Shown piece by piece: positions 9,885-20,971 of a DNA stretch of 64,000 nt. The translations under genes were made by a program, and so were the position numbers. This stretch comes from Azolla caroliniana (lineage: Eukaryota; Polypodiophyta). Within the stretch, counting starts at the first letter, position 1. Every line of letters begins with the position of its first letter. The stretch spans positions 3,844,001 to 3,908,000 of the forward strand of contig JBHGNT010000007.1 of assembly GCA_043228905.1 (NCBI GenBank), written 5' to 3'. Under the pieces are notes generated by a model that saw nothing but the letters and a program-made list of their open reading frames with translations, ran no database searches and was not told the origin of the DNA.

Positions 9885-10298
9885 TATTTGATCTACATAT
9901 CATTGTATAAGATGTACATGATCTCGGTATACTCTCTAGACATCTACAAAGTTCTAGATAGTTCCAAGGTTCTACAATATTCTTCAAAATATTCTAATGC
10001 ATGTACTTCAACTTACAGTATAAATACTTGTAACCTTCTTGGTCCCTTTCAAGGGATTCAACACCAGTCATTGACACATCAATCTAGAATTCTTGTTTAG
10101 CCCCATCTTCTCTCCTTGATTTACATATTTGTCTTTATGCTCTTGTATTTGTTCGTAGCGTCGTAAGTTGTTCATCTCATCGCTCCCAACTTCCCGAGTT
10201 TCTAGCCTCATCACGTCGAGTTCCACGTTCATAACCTTATCGGTCGTAGCCTTGTCATTTGTGCTATGTCGTAGTTTAGCATTGGTGTGTCCGTGACA
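9885..10298 (-). repeat. duplicated block, copy 2 (tail of the methyltransferase-like gene)
   Basis: This block matches 7033-7446. On the minus strand it continues the methyltransferase-like gene with a tail that includes HTNAKLRHSTNDKATTDK and ends at a stop at about 10068. Its left limit abuts the minisatellite. Confidence 0.8.
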
Positions 10299-10430
10299 CC
10301 AATCTCCTGGTCTTGGTTGGGACAATCCCAGATACCTTGGATCCTCATTTTAATAAAATTAACTTGGGAGGGTTCCTTCTCCAAGGCGACGCAATTCTTG
10401 AACCATTTGAGAGCACATGTAGTTGTTGTT
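10299..10430 (-). other. methyltransferase-like gene, exon 7 (motif II)
   Basis: The exon starts after the acceptor TTTATTCAAG (10440-10431). It encodes TTTTCALKWFKNCVALEKEP, which matches the motif I/II helix of DNA methyltransferases, with Glu as the likely ribose contact of S-adenosylmethionine. It then reads VNFIKMRIQGIW. One base seems to have been lost at the junction with exon 6. Confidence 0.65.
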
Positions 10431-10522
10431 CTTGAATAAACAATCATACATGCGTAAGTAAGAAAGCAAGACAAGAAATTCTATTTTATTTTAAGATAAA
10501 TTTATCACAGTTATGAGAATAC

Positions 10523-10812
10523 TTGTGCTAGAGAATAAGTCGAGCACCCAATCATCAAGGTTGGGGAACAACTTGACTAATCGATTAATCAATCATTGGG
10601 GCTTTTGATATGTGTTTACTAAACAATTGTCGCTAGAAACGTGGTGCAACTTCTTCATTATTGCTAGGCACATGATATAATTTACGACGTTTCGCTTATT
10701 CACAGGTGCTCAAGGCTTCTTCTTAGAAAGTGCATCGTAGTACCCCACGCACAAATGCTCCACATTGCTCACCATTCGATCGCCTGGGGTACGAGTTATA
10801 TTCGTCTTAACC
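10523..10812 (-). other. methyltransferase-like gene, exon 6 (motifs X and I)
   Basis: The acceptor ACAAATAG precedes GGTTAAG; with exon 5 this completes a TGG codon and stays in frame. The exon encodes VEHLCVGYYDALSKKKP, then QKP-stop-LINRLVKLFPNLDDWVLDLF. QKP plus hydrophobic helix plus VLDLF is the classic motif X-motif I order of permuted (beta-type) DNA methyltransferases. There are two in-frame TGA codons. Confidence 0.7.
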
Positions 10813-10901
10813 CTATTTGTAATGGAACGGAAACAAGTCAATATCTATATAGTAAGTGCAATAGAAGTCATATATTAAATATATAACAACTTAAAGCTAA
10901 C

Positions 10902-11365
10902 CAATGCGTGTGTTCGGTGGCATGGCATCTTGACTTTAGTGCAATAGTGACCAATAAAGCTTGACCCATACTATGAAATATTACTATTCGCCATAATGGA
11001 GCCAGGGTCAGGTCTACAAAGTCTTTCACCATCTGTTCTACTTGCGGATATTTATATGGCACATTGTCGTACGTGGACCCTGTTAGTCAAAATCCATATG
11101 GTATGTCTGCGACGAGCAATGTATAATGCCTCTTGGGTAACATGTCAAGCATATTACCCACATCACCATTATATACACTATAATACAGTTGTCAGAAAGG
11201 ATTAGCCTTGTGTAAAAAACCTTTTACTGTGTCCGAGTCTTCGGGCACCTCTAGCTCCTTTCCTTTCATCATTCGCTTTTTGTATTTTGCTCGTTCCAAA
11301 TGGGTGATGAATGCACTTGGAATGCCTTCATTACTATCACCCAATTTTTTGGAGCAAGGGTGTTT
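10902..11365 (-). other. methyltransferase-like gene, exon 5 (catalytic motif IV)
   Basis: The acceptor AATTGTAG precedes AAACACC. A single frame runs about 155 codons with two TGA codons. It includes GNMLDMLPKRHYTLLVADIP then YGF: the DIPYG sequence stands where DPPY stands in adenine methyltransferases. APLWRIVIFHS follows, equivalent to motif V/VI. The exon ends at a GTTAGC donor. Confidence 0.72.
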
Positions 11366-11438
11366 CTACAATTATAAGATATATAAGAAAATGCACATTA
11401 TCCTAATATCAACTATAGAACATATTAAACACACATAC

Positions 11439-11577
11439 CCATTCTCTAAACATAATGAAAGATTCTTCAAGAGCCTTGTACGATAATGTTTTTGGGCAAG
11501 ACTACTCCACTTCTTCCCATGTAGGCAGGGACAACTTTTTCATCATCAACTCTTGTATCTTCATATAAACCTTATGG
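11439..11577 (-). other. methyltransferase-like gene, exon 4 (linker)
   Basis: The acceptor GTTTTTTAG and the donor GTATGTG bound a coding stretch reading KVYMKIQELMMKKLSLPTW, with one TAG. It has no recognised domain. Confidence 0.55.
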
Positions 11578-11665
11578 CTAAAAAACATTACACATAAAGG
11601 TTGGAATAAAGAGCAAATTTAATTAAGGAATCCAATAAAAAAAAATCATCACATAGATTACTCAC

Positions 11666-12502
11666 TTTTGCAACTCTATGACCATTTCGTCCAAGCTAAA
11701 CTCCTTGGCGGCCACTCTTGATAATACAGATATTAATAAGCTGTCATCTTTTATCCCTTGCAATGACTGCCAAGGAAGCAACTTCATGTCCTCGGCTAGT
11801 TCCTCTATCACCAAGTCACTTTTACATGACTTAGACTTCATCTCCACTTGAGGGTCCAACTTAGACTTCTTTGATCGTTGACCCTTTATTTCTTTTCACT
11901 CCCACATATTGAATATTCGATCTTGGAGGTCTCACACCTCCCATGTTCTGAAAGCAAGTTGAAACCATGAGTCGTACTTTCTCAAGCTTTCAAACTTTGT
12001 GCTTTCGTCAGTTGCTATCTCTACTTCACGCAGACATTATCATCGCAATCCAAGATGCAACCTAGTACCAAAATTTTTGCAAAGTATCAAGGTACTCGTG
12101 ATGAAAGAACCTGATGTGCTCTATACATGACATCTTCTGTCTATAATCATTATCATTATTGTGGTCCCAGGCTAGCAACTTGGCTTCTTCATGTGTAAGT
12201 CCAACATACACGTTACATTCTGCATATTTGAAGAAGGGGGTAAGAGGATACTCCTTGACAAGTTGACGTCGGGCTTCAACAGAGTGGGATCCTCCAATTA
12301 TGTAGTATGTGTAATCATCTACCGAATTGTACTTGAAGTCTGCTACAATTGGGCACTAATTTGGGTCTACCATTACTAAGAATGGCATAACAGTAGCATG
12401 TGGATTGATCTTCATTTCACTTTTCAAATTTTGCACATGCACTGGATGCGACTCTCTTATCTCTAGAGCCCGTCATCCTGTTTTTGGATCAATTGGTGGC
12501 CT
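11666..12502 (-). other. methyltransferase-like gene, exon 3 (ParB-like region)
   Basis: Bounded by an acceptor CTATTTAG and a donor GTGAGT. It encodes RPPIDPKTG, then MKINPHATVMPFLVM, IIGGSHSVEARRQL and GLTHEEAKLLAWDHN, followed by a helical region ending LSRVAAKEFSLDEMVIEL. The GG-x-H-S/R-x-x-A arrangement resembles the substrate loop of ParB-type domains. A one-base shift near 12065 and several stops are present. Confidence 0.6.
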
Positions 12503-12543
12503 CTAAATAGAACAAATCAGTAAATGAAATAGTTGTCCCTTAC

Positions 12544-13292
12544 GGACAAGCTTTGTCTTCACAATATTTTCTCGAATCCGATTTTGTTCGGAGGTGAGGA
12601 TTCCCGAGGCAATCTGGCCACCTGGAGGAATTACTTCAAGTTGTGTACCTTCCTCCTCATCTTCGACGAACTCAAGTACTTCGAGCTCGTCCTCCTCAGG
12701 TTACTGCCTTTTCTTGTATTGCTTGTGTTCTGATTTTTCTTTTCGGGCAGTCTTCGGTGGGGTGCTTACTTGTGCGACCATGAGTTCTCCTTTAATGTAC
12801 GGGCGCAAAGCGACAATTAAGTTGTTCTTGGTTTGAACATCTTTTTTCAAGGCTTTGGGGTGGCAGGAGTCTGTTATAAAATTGCCTTCATCAATTCGGA
12901 CTCTGCGCAACCCCACGGAGCTATCAACATCGAACAACAAGTTCGACGAGTCATTGTCCTCATATTCAACGTTCTTTATTTGCCCGTAGGTGAAGGTCTT
13001 TCAGAATTGAAGCTTTCCTTCACCTTCGGATTTTGCAAGTATGAGGAGCAAATCCCCTTCTTCCTCAGAATAGATCAACGTCCATTCCACATGGGGGTTG
13101 CTCTAGAAACGAGGCTCCCTAGTCTTTTCGGCTAATGTCCTCATTGTATTTCCGCCCGAAGACTTGGAGGTGCCGTCACTTGCCAACTCCATCAAAGTTT
13201 TTCGAGATTCTTGCTTATTCACATTGTCGGCAAGCTTTTTGGTTGGGGAGGGAATCTTCAGTTTAAAAGATGGAACCTTTTGACGAGGTTCA
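12544..13292 (-). other. methyltransferase-like gene, exon 2 (N-terminal region)
   Basis: One frame of about 250 codons with three stops. It is lysine- and serine-rich first (PSFKLKIPSPTKKLADNV). A folded-looking part follows (VEWTLIYSEEEGDLLLIL, then YIKGELMVAQVSTPPK), and the end is acidic. The frame follows on from exon 1 if an AG acceptor at 13293-13294 has mutated to AA. No domain is recognised. Confidence 0.55.
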
Positions 13293-13602
13293 TTGCAAAT
13301 AACAGGCAATAACACAATGATATGAAATTATTCTTCAAAAAGGAAAACTGTAAACCTTAAAACTGAGGTAAAGTTCATTAAATTTAGTATAAAAACCTCA
13401 AAATTTAATGTAACTTAGTATCCAAAACACTAAAAAAAAGCTAGTAAAATATAAATAAAGTTACTATTTCTAGTACAAAAATAATAAAATTTTCCTCGTT
13501 GAAATGCATTGCATCGAGTTCTCGATGCAAAATTGAACAAAATTAAAATGGAATATTTTGGGAATCTATGGAGAATCTTAAAAAACAATTAAAAGAAGAT
13601 AC

Positions 13603-13628
13603 TTGGCAATTTTCTTTCCCTTGTTCAT
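13603..13628 (-). other. methyltransferase-like gene, exon 1 with start codon
   Basis: The ATG opens MNKGKKIA, and the exon stops at a GT donor after 26 bases. Joined to exon 2 it reads on in frame as ...IANEPRQ, which supports this start. Confidence 0.5.
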
Positions 13629-13745
13629 GTTGCTGATGTCGACTCGTGTTGACTAGGGAGGCGGAAATGGAGGGTTTGGGATGGCTATGTGCTCTTGTGC
13701 TCCTATGCTTCTTGAATGCAATAATGACAACAAGAAGATGACTTT

Positions 13746-13757
13746 CCTTTATATAAT
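13746..13757 (-). promoter_or_regulatory. TATA box of the methyltransferase-like gene
   Basis: Minus strand ATTATATAAAGG lies about 120 bases before the ATG at 13628, leaving room for a plant-like 5' untranslated leader. Confidence 0.5.
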
Positions 13758-13924
13758 TTTTTTTCTTAAATTTTTTTATTTTTAAAAAATTATTTTTAAA
13801 GGTGACTTATTATAGAATAAAATTTTGAGCTATTTTCGATTGAGTTGAGCTTAGTTAGCCTTAGTTGAGATGTCCTCAACCTCCAGTAAAAATTCTCTAT
13901 TCGCCATTGAGCCTTTAATATTAA

Positions 13925-14725
13925 TGTCAACTCGGCAAACAACATCAAGTCCCATTTCCGAAGGAGAGCTACGCAAGCAAAGGCCTCCTCGACGTCATAC
14001 ACTCGGATGTATGGGGACCGGCTCAAACACTGACGATCAACGGATGTTGATACCACATCACCTTCATCAACGACTACTCCCGCTACACGTGGATCTTCTC
14101 GATGAAGAAGAAGAGTGAAGTTCTCTCCCACTTCCAAAAGCTCAAGGGCCAAGTCGAAAACGAAACCGGTCGGCACATTCGATGCCTAAACGATCAGATG
14201 GAGGAAAGGAGTACTTCTCCGACAAATTCATCTCCTACCTCTAAGGTGAAGGCTTCAGAGAGAATTCTCGTGCGATGCACATCCCAACAAAATGGAGTCG
14301 CCGAAAGGAAGAATCGGCAAATACTCGAGGTAGCATGCACCATGATGCATGAGAAGCACATGTCGAACTTCTATTGGGCCAGAGCGGCATCCATAGATGT
14401 TTATCTCATGAATTGATGCACCACCAATGGAGTGCATGAGCTACCTCCCTACGAGCTCCTTGTCGGAAGGAAGCTGATGCTGTCGCACCTCAAGGTGTTC
14501 GGAAGCATTGCGAATGCACGCAGCCCGAACGAAGTGAAGTCGAAGAAATTTATCCTCGTAGGATACTCGTCCGAGAAGAATGCATACAAGTGATATAACC
14601 CTTCGACCTGAGTGGTTTGGGTGAGTCGAGACGTAGTCTTCAACGAATCAGCATCATGGTATAAGCCCAATTCGGCTCCACCCAACCCGACCGAGGAAGA
14701 GTTGAACATCAACTCCGAGGACCGT
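13925..14725 (+). pseudogene. copia 5 integrase and linker, left part
   Basis: The plus strand reads as copia integrase: SDVWGPAQ-like sequence near 14005, YSRYTWIFSMKKKSEV, then QQNGVAERKNR, and the C-terminal LKVFGSIANARS and VFNESASWY pieces. Stops and indels are frequent. Gypsy B interrupts it at 14726 and the element resumes at 21657. Its gag, protease and 5' LTR are absent; the left limit is approximate. Confidence 0.8.
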
Positions 14726-15409
14726 TGTCGTGTTGTACCGCTCACGTGGGAGAACCAAGGCGGGACCCCAGAGGCCCTGAACCGAGGAGCAAGATTGTGG
14801 CGAGGGAGAGAGATACGAAAACGTCGGCCGACTAGGCTTGTTCCCTACCGAAGCACCCATCCGCGAGACGAATCCCAGACATATGCACCAACCAACCAAG
14901 GTTCAAGCTTGCGGAAAGGGAAAATTGCAGAGACGCGGAGACACAGAAATGACTTTAACAAATAAAGAAGATTACAAAAATCGCAAGATTACAACCAGCA
15001 GCCGGTATCTAACCCAAGAGAAAACAGAGAACGACTGTGGAGCCCCTGACGGAAGCGCACGGGCTTTCACGCGACAAAGGCGACTGCCACAGAGATATGT
15101 AGATGACCACTAAAGATAGAAGGAGGAGAGAGAGCTCGGTTCCTGGACCGACAACACTTCGTCCTCACCCCAAAAACGCGATATCCTCTTAGTCTTCTCC
15201 CCTCCCCTTATATAGGCAACCAGGGAGAGACCGTTACAGAGATTCGCACTGAATTCCTAGGTAATTAATGCACACAACCTAGTATATATTTACATCAGTC
15301 GAATAAATCCTAAATATGTACAAGTTTATAAATTCATGTGCACACGTGTAAGGGCCAATTCACGCGTATATCCCTTGGATTCCTTCTATGACCGGTTTTC
15401 TCCACGACA
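14726..15409 (-). repeat. 3' LTR of gypsy B
   Basis: On the minus strand it runs TGTCGTGGAGAAAACC to CAACACGACA. The TATA box CCTATATAAGG is at about 15210-15220. Its termini form a seven-base inverted repeat TGTCGTG/CACGACA. Confidence 0.9.
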
Positions 15410-15455
15410 TCCACCCCCGCCAAACCGCGCGTCCACAGGAGAAAACCGCTTGTGT

Positions 15456-16440
15456 TCACGCCTCGCTCTCCGAATCCTCGCACCCTCCAATCCGATCCTT
15501 ACCGTCATCCACGTCCTCCAGAACCGGCTCGTCCTCATACTGCTTCTTGAACGCCTTGACTTGCTTCCCGGATACCGGCACCGCCAGCCGCGTCTCGTCG
15601 AGCTCCGCAAGATGATACGTGCCATTATCGTTCGTGCTTATCACCGTGTAGGGCTCGGACCATCGCCTCGAAAACTTACGCACCGCCTTGTGCTGATTTT
15701 CGAGGCTACTGTCGTACACCAGCACCCAATCACCTTCCTTGATCTTCTTCGGTCGCAACCGGTGCATCTAGTCGAACCGCCCTTTGTTCCTTTCCCTTGC
15801 CGTACGCAACTTCTCCCTTGCCCGATCCACGTCCTCCGGCCTCCGCTCAAGCTGTCGTATCTGTGCCGCCAACAGCTCCTCTCGGCTCATCTCGTTTTTC
15901 CAATTTATCGCCGCCCACGACGAGATTGTACGCTGCATCGGCATGACTGGCTTCTGCCCGTACATTAGTTCCGCCGGCATGAACCCTGTTACCGAATTGA
16001 GCGTAGTCTGATCCGCCCACAACCTGTAAGGAAGGAGCCATGGCCAATTCCCCACTTGCTCTCCACATGCGCGTAGCAATGCCTTTACAACCGGCCAGTG
16101 CCCACATTCTACCTTTCCGTTCGCCTTTGGATTGTATGCCGTAGTGAGAGAGAGCTTGATCCCTAACTGGTTGAACAACTCTTCGGTTTCTTGCGCATCC
16201 AGCTCTCCCCGATCCGCCACGATCTTTCCTACGCATCCGTACCAACACACCACCTCCTCGATTAAGAATCGGCACACCGCCGCAGTTGTCTTGTTCTATT
16301 GTGCGCGGCCTACCACCTGGTTCGTTAAGTCCTCTCGTGCAAGCACCAGGTACCGCATCTGCCCTACCCCCATCGGCATCGTTACTAAGTCCACCATCCA
16401 TTTGAAGTGGACCGTAGGCGGGTAGGTTGGGTGAAGCTCA
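15456..16440 (-). pseudogene. gypsy B integrase
   Basis: The core frame (16277-15768) includes KIVADRGELDAQE, with the second catalytic Asp, and NPKANGKVECGH, with the catalytic Glu. The C-terminal frame (15767-15456) carries the GPY/F-like RRWSEPYTV and ends in an acidic tail. The protein stops soon afterwards, so no chromodomain is encoded. A TAG at the boundary and the upstream stops break the polyprotein. Confidence 0.85.
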
Positions 16441-16442
16441 TC

Positions 16443-17234
16443 TCAGTGTCGGATCGTGGAGTGCAGCTGACAGTTCTCGCATGTCGTCACGAACCGGTGC
16501 ACATCCCGGTACAACCCCGACCACCAATACTTCTCTTTCAGCTTCTCAAACATGGCCCATGTCCTGCGGTGTTCGTCCCAAGGGCTCTCGTGGTAAGCCG
16601 TCAATAGTGCGCCCTGCTCTCCCTTCTTTATCACCATCCGGAGTGGCATGCCGCCCCTCTTCTTTGGGTGTTTCCATATGCTTCCTTCCCGTAGGAAAAA
16701 TCGGTAGGCTTTCTTTCGGATCCGGTGAGCCTCCTCTCTCGTCCATATCGTATCCGGCGTCATTGTATGTAGGAACCTTCCAATTTGGAGCCACTCCCCG
16801 TCGTACTCGCTCTCGCGGAACTCGTTAAGCGTCGGAGTGCTCCCTGCCCTTGTCGTCACATCAAAGAAGTTCTCGCCAACTTCTTCGTCATCCGAAACCA
16901 TGCCGTCTTCGTTGTTAAACCGCGCTCTAGAAAGCATATCGGCCATGGCGTTATCCTTTCCGGAGATGTGCCGTATCTCCGGATCTAGGGACTTGATGTA
17001 TGCGATCCACCTGAGCATTGCCAGGTCCGGAGTCGCGCACCTGGAAACCATACCAAGAATCGGTAGGCAATCCGTCTCGATGATCACTTCTGTCCCGATC
17101 AGATAGTCCTTGTCGGCCTTGACTGCCGAAACGATACCCCACAGCTCACGCTTGACTTGGGCGTATCCTCATTGACGCTCGTTCAATACCTTCGCTCTGA
17201 ACCGGATTGGGAACCGCGTGCCGCTCTCATCCTC
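16443..17234 (-). pseudogene. gypsy B RNase H end and integrase zinc finger
   Basis: The frame at 17087-16443 gives IIETDCLPILGM and KDNAMADMLSRARF, the end of RNase H, then a linker and an HHCC zinc finger (HESPWDEH ... CENCQ). It removes RNA from the cDNA hybrid and helps integrase bind DNA ends. A frame break separates it from the reverse transcriptase upstream. Confidence 0.85.
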
Positions 17235-18272
17235 CTAATTGACTACCCACCCTATCCCGGTCGGTCTCGTGTCTACGGTCACATAGATGGGGACTTCCTT
17301 GTTGTAGACTGCTTTTCGGAGAGCCGGTGCCGCCATAAGCGCCTCCTTTAGTCTCCGGACCGACTCCGTGTGCCCCGCCTTCCACTCGAATTTACGCCCT
17401 TTTTTTAGCAATCCATTGAGTGGCTCCGCGACGTGGGCGTAGTGCGGGATCCAGATATGGTAGAATGCGCATGTGCCCAAGAATCTCCGTACTTCCGTAA
17501 TCGACTTACATTCTTCTTGCATCACGGAGATAGCTTCCACCTTTGCCGGAGACGGTTTCCAACCGTAAGGCCTGCACAAGTGACCGACCACTAGGATCTC
17601 TGATTGGCCAAACGTTGATTTCTCTCCGGAGAAGGTGAGCCGTGCACCCTCTAGCCTTAGCAGCACCCTTTCGCAATAAGCGATGTGGTTCACCATGACC
17701 CTCCAGCATCCGTCCGGTCCAATCGTCTCATCCTTGTCCTCCACCGGACATCCCTTTATCGGTATGTCTTCCAAAAACGGCATGGTGATGTCTAGGATGC
17801 AATCCCTCAGTACTTTATTCATCGCATTCACCATGTGCACCACTGAGTTCGTTCCTCCTTGCGGCAGGGTACACATCCGCACTAAGCCGAGAGGAGTCCG
17901 CATCGTTGTGATATCTCTGCTCTCTACGACTAGCTGGAACTGGTCGTAGCCCGAGTATAGATCCCCGACCGAGTAGATCGACCTTCCGGCGAAGGCCTCC
18001 GCAAATTCATCTATGGTTAGTCCGACACTTGTGTTACGAATGGTCACCTTATTGACCGGCTGCAGGTCTTGAATGAAGCGCAACGTGCCGTTTTTCTTTG
18101 GCACAGTGAACCACCGATTCGAATATGGGGCGCTCGACGGCTCGAGGACTCCCATCGCCACTTTCTGCTTCAATAGCTCCATCAGCTTCGGGATGTGAGC
18201 TCTGGGTACTGGAATCGGCTTGAGATTCCATGACACATGCGGCACCGTGAATATCACCATTGGCTCTACCAT
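17235..18272 (-). pseudogene. gypsy B reverse transcriptase
   Basis: A 345-codon frame holds the palm domain: RWFTVPKKNGTLRFIQDLQP, YSGYDQFQLV, and a catalytic box reading MPFLEDIPIKG. Relatives at 31408 and 40289 read FLDD, so the lineage uses Phe where most elements have Tyr, and this copy also changed Asp to Glu. RNase H begins near KAVYNKEVPIYVTVDT. The activity would copy element RNA to DNA in the particle; this copy is probably inactive. Confidence 0.88.
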
Positions 18273-18418
18273 CGTCGGGTCTACGCACCTGATCTCCTCC
18301 GGTGAGAATGCGAAGGCCTTTTTGGCCTCCCGAGCATTCTCCGAAACCGGTCCTCCTCCGCCGGAAGTAGAAAGCCACCCCCATTGACCTTGAGCTCTCG
18401 TAGCGTTATGTTGGTAAA

Positions 18419-19314
18419 CTAGTGTCCTATGCCGGCCGGATCTCGTAAACTCAGGTCCGACGCGACCCCTTTCATCCGTAGCTCACTGCCCTCCAGCAAG
18501 GGTGCCGCGACTGGCCTCACCTTCCAGTCCACAGTCTTGTACTTCGTATCCACGCAAGCTGTCCGATCCGACCTGATCCTCTCCCCAAAGTCCGCGATGA
18601 CTTCGTACATCTCTACCGAGCTAACCAAAATTGTTCGGTCTTCGCTAAGGCCTTCTTTGACCAGCTTGCATAGTTCCCCCAAGGTGTCGTCGAAAGAGAC
18701 CACCTCCACGGCACCACTAATCTCTTCACCGGGGTGGAGAGCTCTGCACGACCTGAGCCGCTCCTCCACCCTCTTCGTCTCCCGGACATTGATGCCAGTT
18801 AATGTATAGCATCCATTGTCGGAGAGCCAAAATTTCCTACCTACTATACATGTGTGGGGTTCCTCTAGACTATCGCGGCCCCACGCCTTGATAGCCCTTT
18901 CTGAAAATCCCCCAGGCTATCGCCGCTGAGGGTCTCGCGGTTACGCTCATGATTTGGTCATACGGCCAGGAATTAGACGGAGTGCCGTCCATCTTGACTC
19001 TTTACGCGTGCATACGCCGAACCGTTGTAAAGCACCTTTGTCTCCATGTGCACCGTCGTGATGTATGGTTCGCCGAGTATCACCGGGTGTGAGGATGTCT
19101 CCTGCACAAAGAAGTGTTGATCAATCTCGACGTCACCAATCTTCAAGCGTACATTCGGGCACACTTGATGCAGTTCCTCTGTAGCACGCGTCGCCGCCCG
19201 TATCTTCCACCCGTGCTTGGTGTTGATCGACCATTTCCCTTTTTTGTAAAAATCCATGCACATCAGATTTATTTTGGACCCATGGTCTATGAACGCCACC
19301 ACTGGCTCTTGCAC
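18419..19314 (-). pseudogene. gypsy B protease and linker
   Basis: The frame at 19314-18973 contains VVAFIDHGSKINLM and HPVILGEPYI, the active-site loop and flap side of a retroviral-type aspartic protease, with DHGS in place of the usual D-T/S-G. The linker frame at 18769-18419 precedes reverse transcriptase. The frames are separated by stops. Confidence 0.8.
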
Positions 19315-20924
19315 GTCCCCGATCCGAACAAGGGTCTCTCCGGTTCTAGCTCTGTGGAGAGCCGTTTGCGCTTCACCAAGTCCACAATGGAGTCATGGAA
19401 CTCCTTCTTGGTGATTCCGAGCACCTCCCTCAGCGACAACTCCACCTTGTTGTCGAGGATCCGTTCTTCGAGGACCTTCTGCAGGTCCTTCGTTCTCTCT
19501 ATCTCGGTGCTTAGCCGGTAACCGGCCGGCTTGGCTTTGTCTGGCATGTCGGGATTGCCGGCATCGCTCTTCTTTGGGCTGAACAGGGTCTCATACCTTT
19601 GCGAGGGACCTGCCTGTCCAGCCTTCCCCACGCGCTTGTCATCCACCAGAAACTCGTAGTTCTGACATGTGGCTTCCACGAAGCCAGACTTTTCCTCGAC
19701 CGGGTCGTCCCATTCGGTGACCACCCGAATCCGTTGCTATGCCCGCTCCACCTCTTCCTTCTTCAACTGAACCCCGGAGAAGCCTTCTAGTACCAGCGGC
19801 CAGAACCCAGCGTATTTCGCCTTCTGTCCCTCATTTCCCCCGACCCGGATACCTGCTGACGTCGCGTAATTAACGGCCTCCGCATGCCGCGCCACGACTT
19901 CTTCCATCAACCTCTTCATCCCGCCACGCTCGATGTTCAACTCTAGGGCTTTCCGTGTTTCTCTTGCGTACACCCGCCCGCTCCAGAGGTACACCACGTT
20001 AGTCCTCAGAGCCTCTGCGAAGTCCACGCACTCTTTCCGGATGTGACCGGCCGCGTAACACCACATGCATCGTTGTCCCGGCAGTGGCCTCCATTCGCGA
20101 AGCGGCTCCCCGCTATCTCTCCGGGCTTGCGCAATCTGGAGGTCGCGCACCATTTGCGTTAGTTCTTCCAAAGTTGTTCCTCCGGAAGGACCCTTGACCA
20201 CTCCGCTTGGGGCTGGGCCCGTCTCAAGCCAACCCCGACTATCTTCCTTCTGCACCAGCGAAGGCTCATCGAGCCTTCTCGCCGGGACGGGCCTTGCTAC
20301 CGATGACCCCTCACCACCCCACTCACGCCGTTTGTTAAAACGGCTACAGACTCTCTTCACGACGGCCCAATCGGCCGTGAGCCCGTCATCCGTCTCCAGC
20401 AAGAGACCCACCTGATCTCGATCCCGCGCGTCCACGGCTTTGACAAACAACAAGACGCGGCTTGTGTCCAGCACAGTCCTATCCAACACTGAGAGCCGTG
20501 TGAAGCATTCTTCAAACTCCCGGAGAAGCGCGTATGCGTTTCTCCCCTTTCCGGGAGTCTCCACCCAATCCATGAATTCCCGCTTTGACAACCGAAGTGG
20601 ATCATCGAGCCCGTATTTTTCGAGGAGCCGCCCTTCAAACTCTTCCTAGGTCCGGCATCCAGCCTGTACCTCGAGCACCTTTGCATGGATGCCCGATGTT
20701 ACCACCCAAGGGAATCCGGCTAATCGCTTGTCCTCCAAAATGTCCCTCATTACCATCTCGGCTCGATAGGCCTCCAAGTAGCTCGTAGCATCTTTTCCAC
20801 CGAACCAGCTTATCGCACCGACAATCGCTTCAATGGCCCTATCTAGGGTGCCCGTGCCCTCGCGAGTGTTTACTATACGATCGACCATTGTAGCCATGGC
20901 CTTGGCGAGCTCTGATCCTCTCAT
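19287..20924 (-). pseudogene. gypsy B gag
   Basis: Gag starts at the ATG at 20924 (MRGSELAKAM). A stop after AGCRT (about 20647) is followed by the main frame 20591-19737, with the capsid-like region and one CCHC knuckle CMWCYAAGHIRKEC. A further frame, 19724-19287, leads towards the protease. It would package the RNA, but it is interrupted at least twice. Confidence 0.87.
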
Positions 20925-20952
20925 CTTCGACCCCTCTGCCGCCTTGTTTCAC

Positions 20953-20971
20953 ATCGGGTTCACCAAATATA
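20953..20971 (-). other. putative primer-binding region of gypsy B
   Basis: Next to the 5' LTR the minus strand reads TTTGGTGAACCCGA, the same as in gypsy A' (36852-36865). The matching tRNA is not identified. Confidence 0.5.

Larger units (their letters stand above)
10068..13628 (-). pseudogene. ParB-like region fused to a permuted DNA methyltransferase (decayed multi-exon gene)
   Basis: A gene of about seven exons can be followed on the minus strand from the ATG at 13628. In order it gives a basic N-terminal region, a ParB/sulfiredoxin-like stretch (IGGSHSVEARRQL, then LTHEEAKLLAWDHN), a linker, then the methyltransferase motifs in permuted order: DIPYGF (motif IV), QKP (motif X), VLDLFSSTS (motif I, from FSGTG) and NCVALEKEP (motif II). 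The intron joining HTHW to VKTN keeps the phase. ParB-plus-methylase proteins are known from phages and bacteria; DPPY-type enzymes methylate adenine N6 or cytosine N4 in DNA. At least a dozen stops, many of them TGA, and two or more frameshifts make it a pseudogene. Domain calls are from motifs only. Confidence 0.75.

Noticed and set aside
9326-9910. 194-codon repeat protein on the plus strand and minus-strand partners
   Set aside because: Open only because the 48-bp unit is a multiple of three; no start context or flanking coding sequence, and part lies in a solo LTR.
10068-13757. Bacterial or phage contamination as the source of the methyltransferase motifs
   Set aside because: The motifs are spread over exons with GT-AG introns, AT-rich introns and a TATA box, and lie between plant retroelements on the same contig without a gap.
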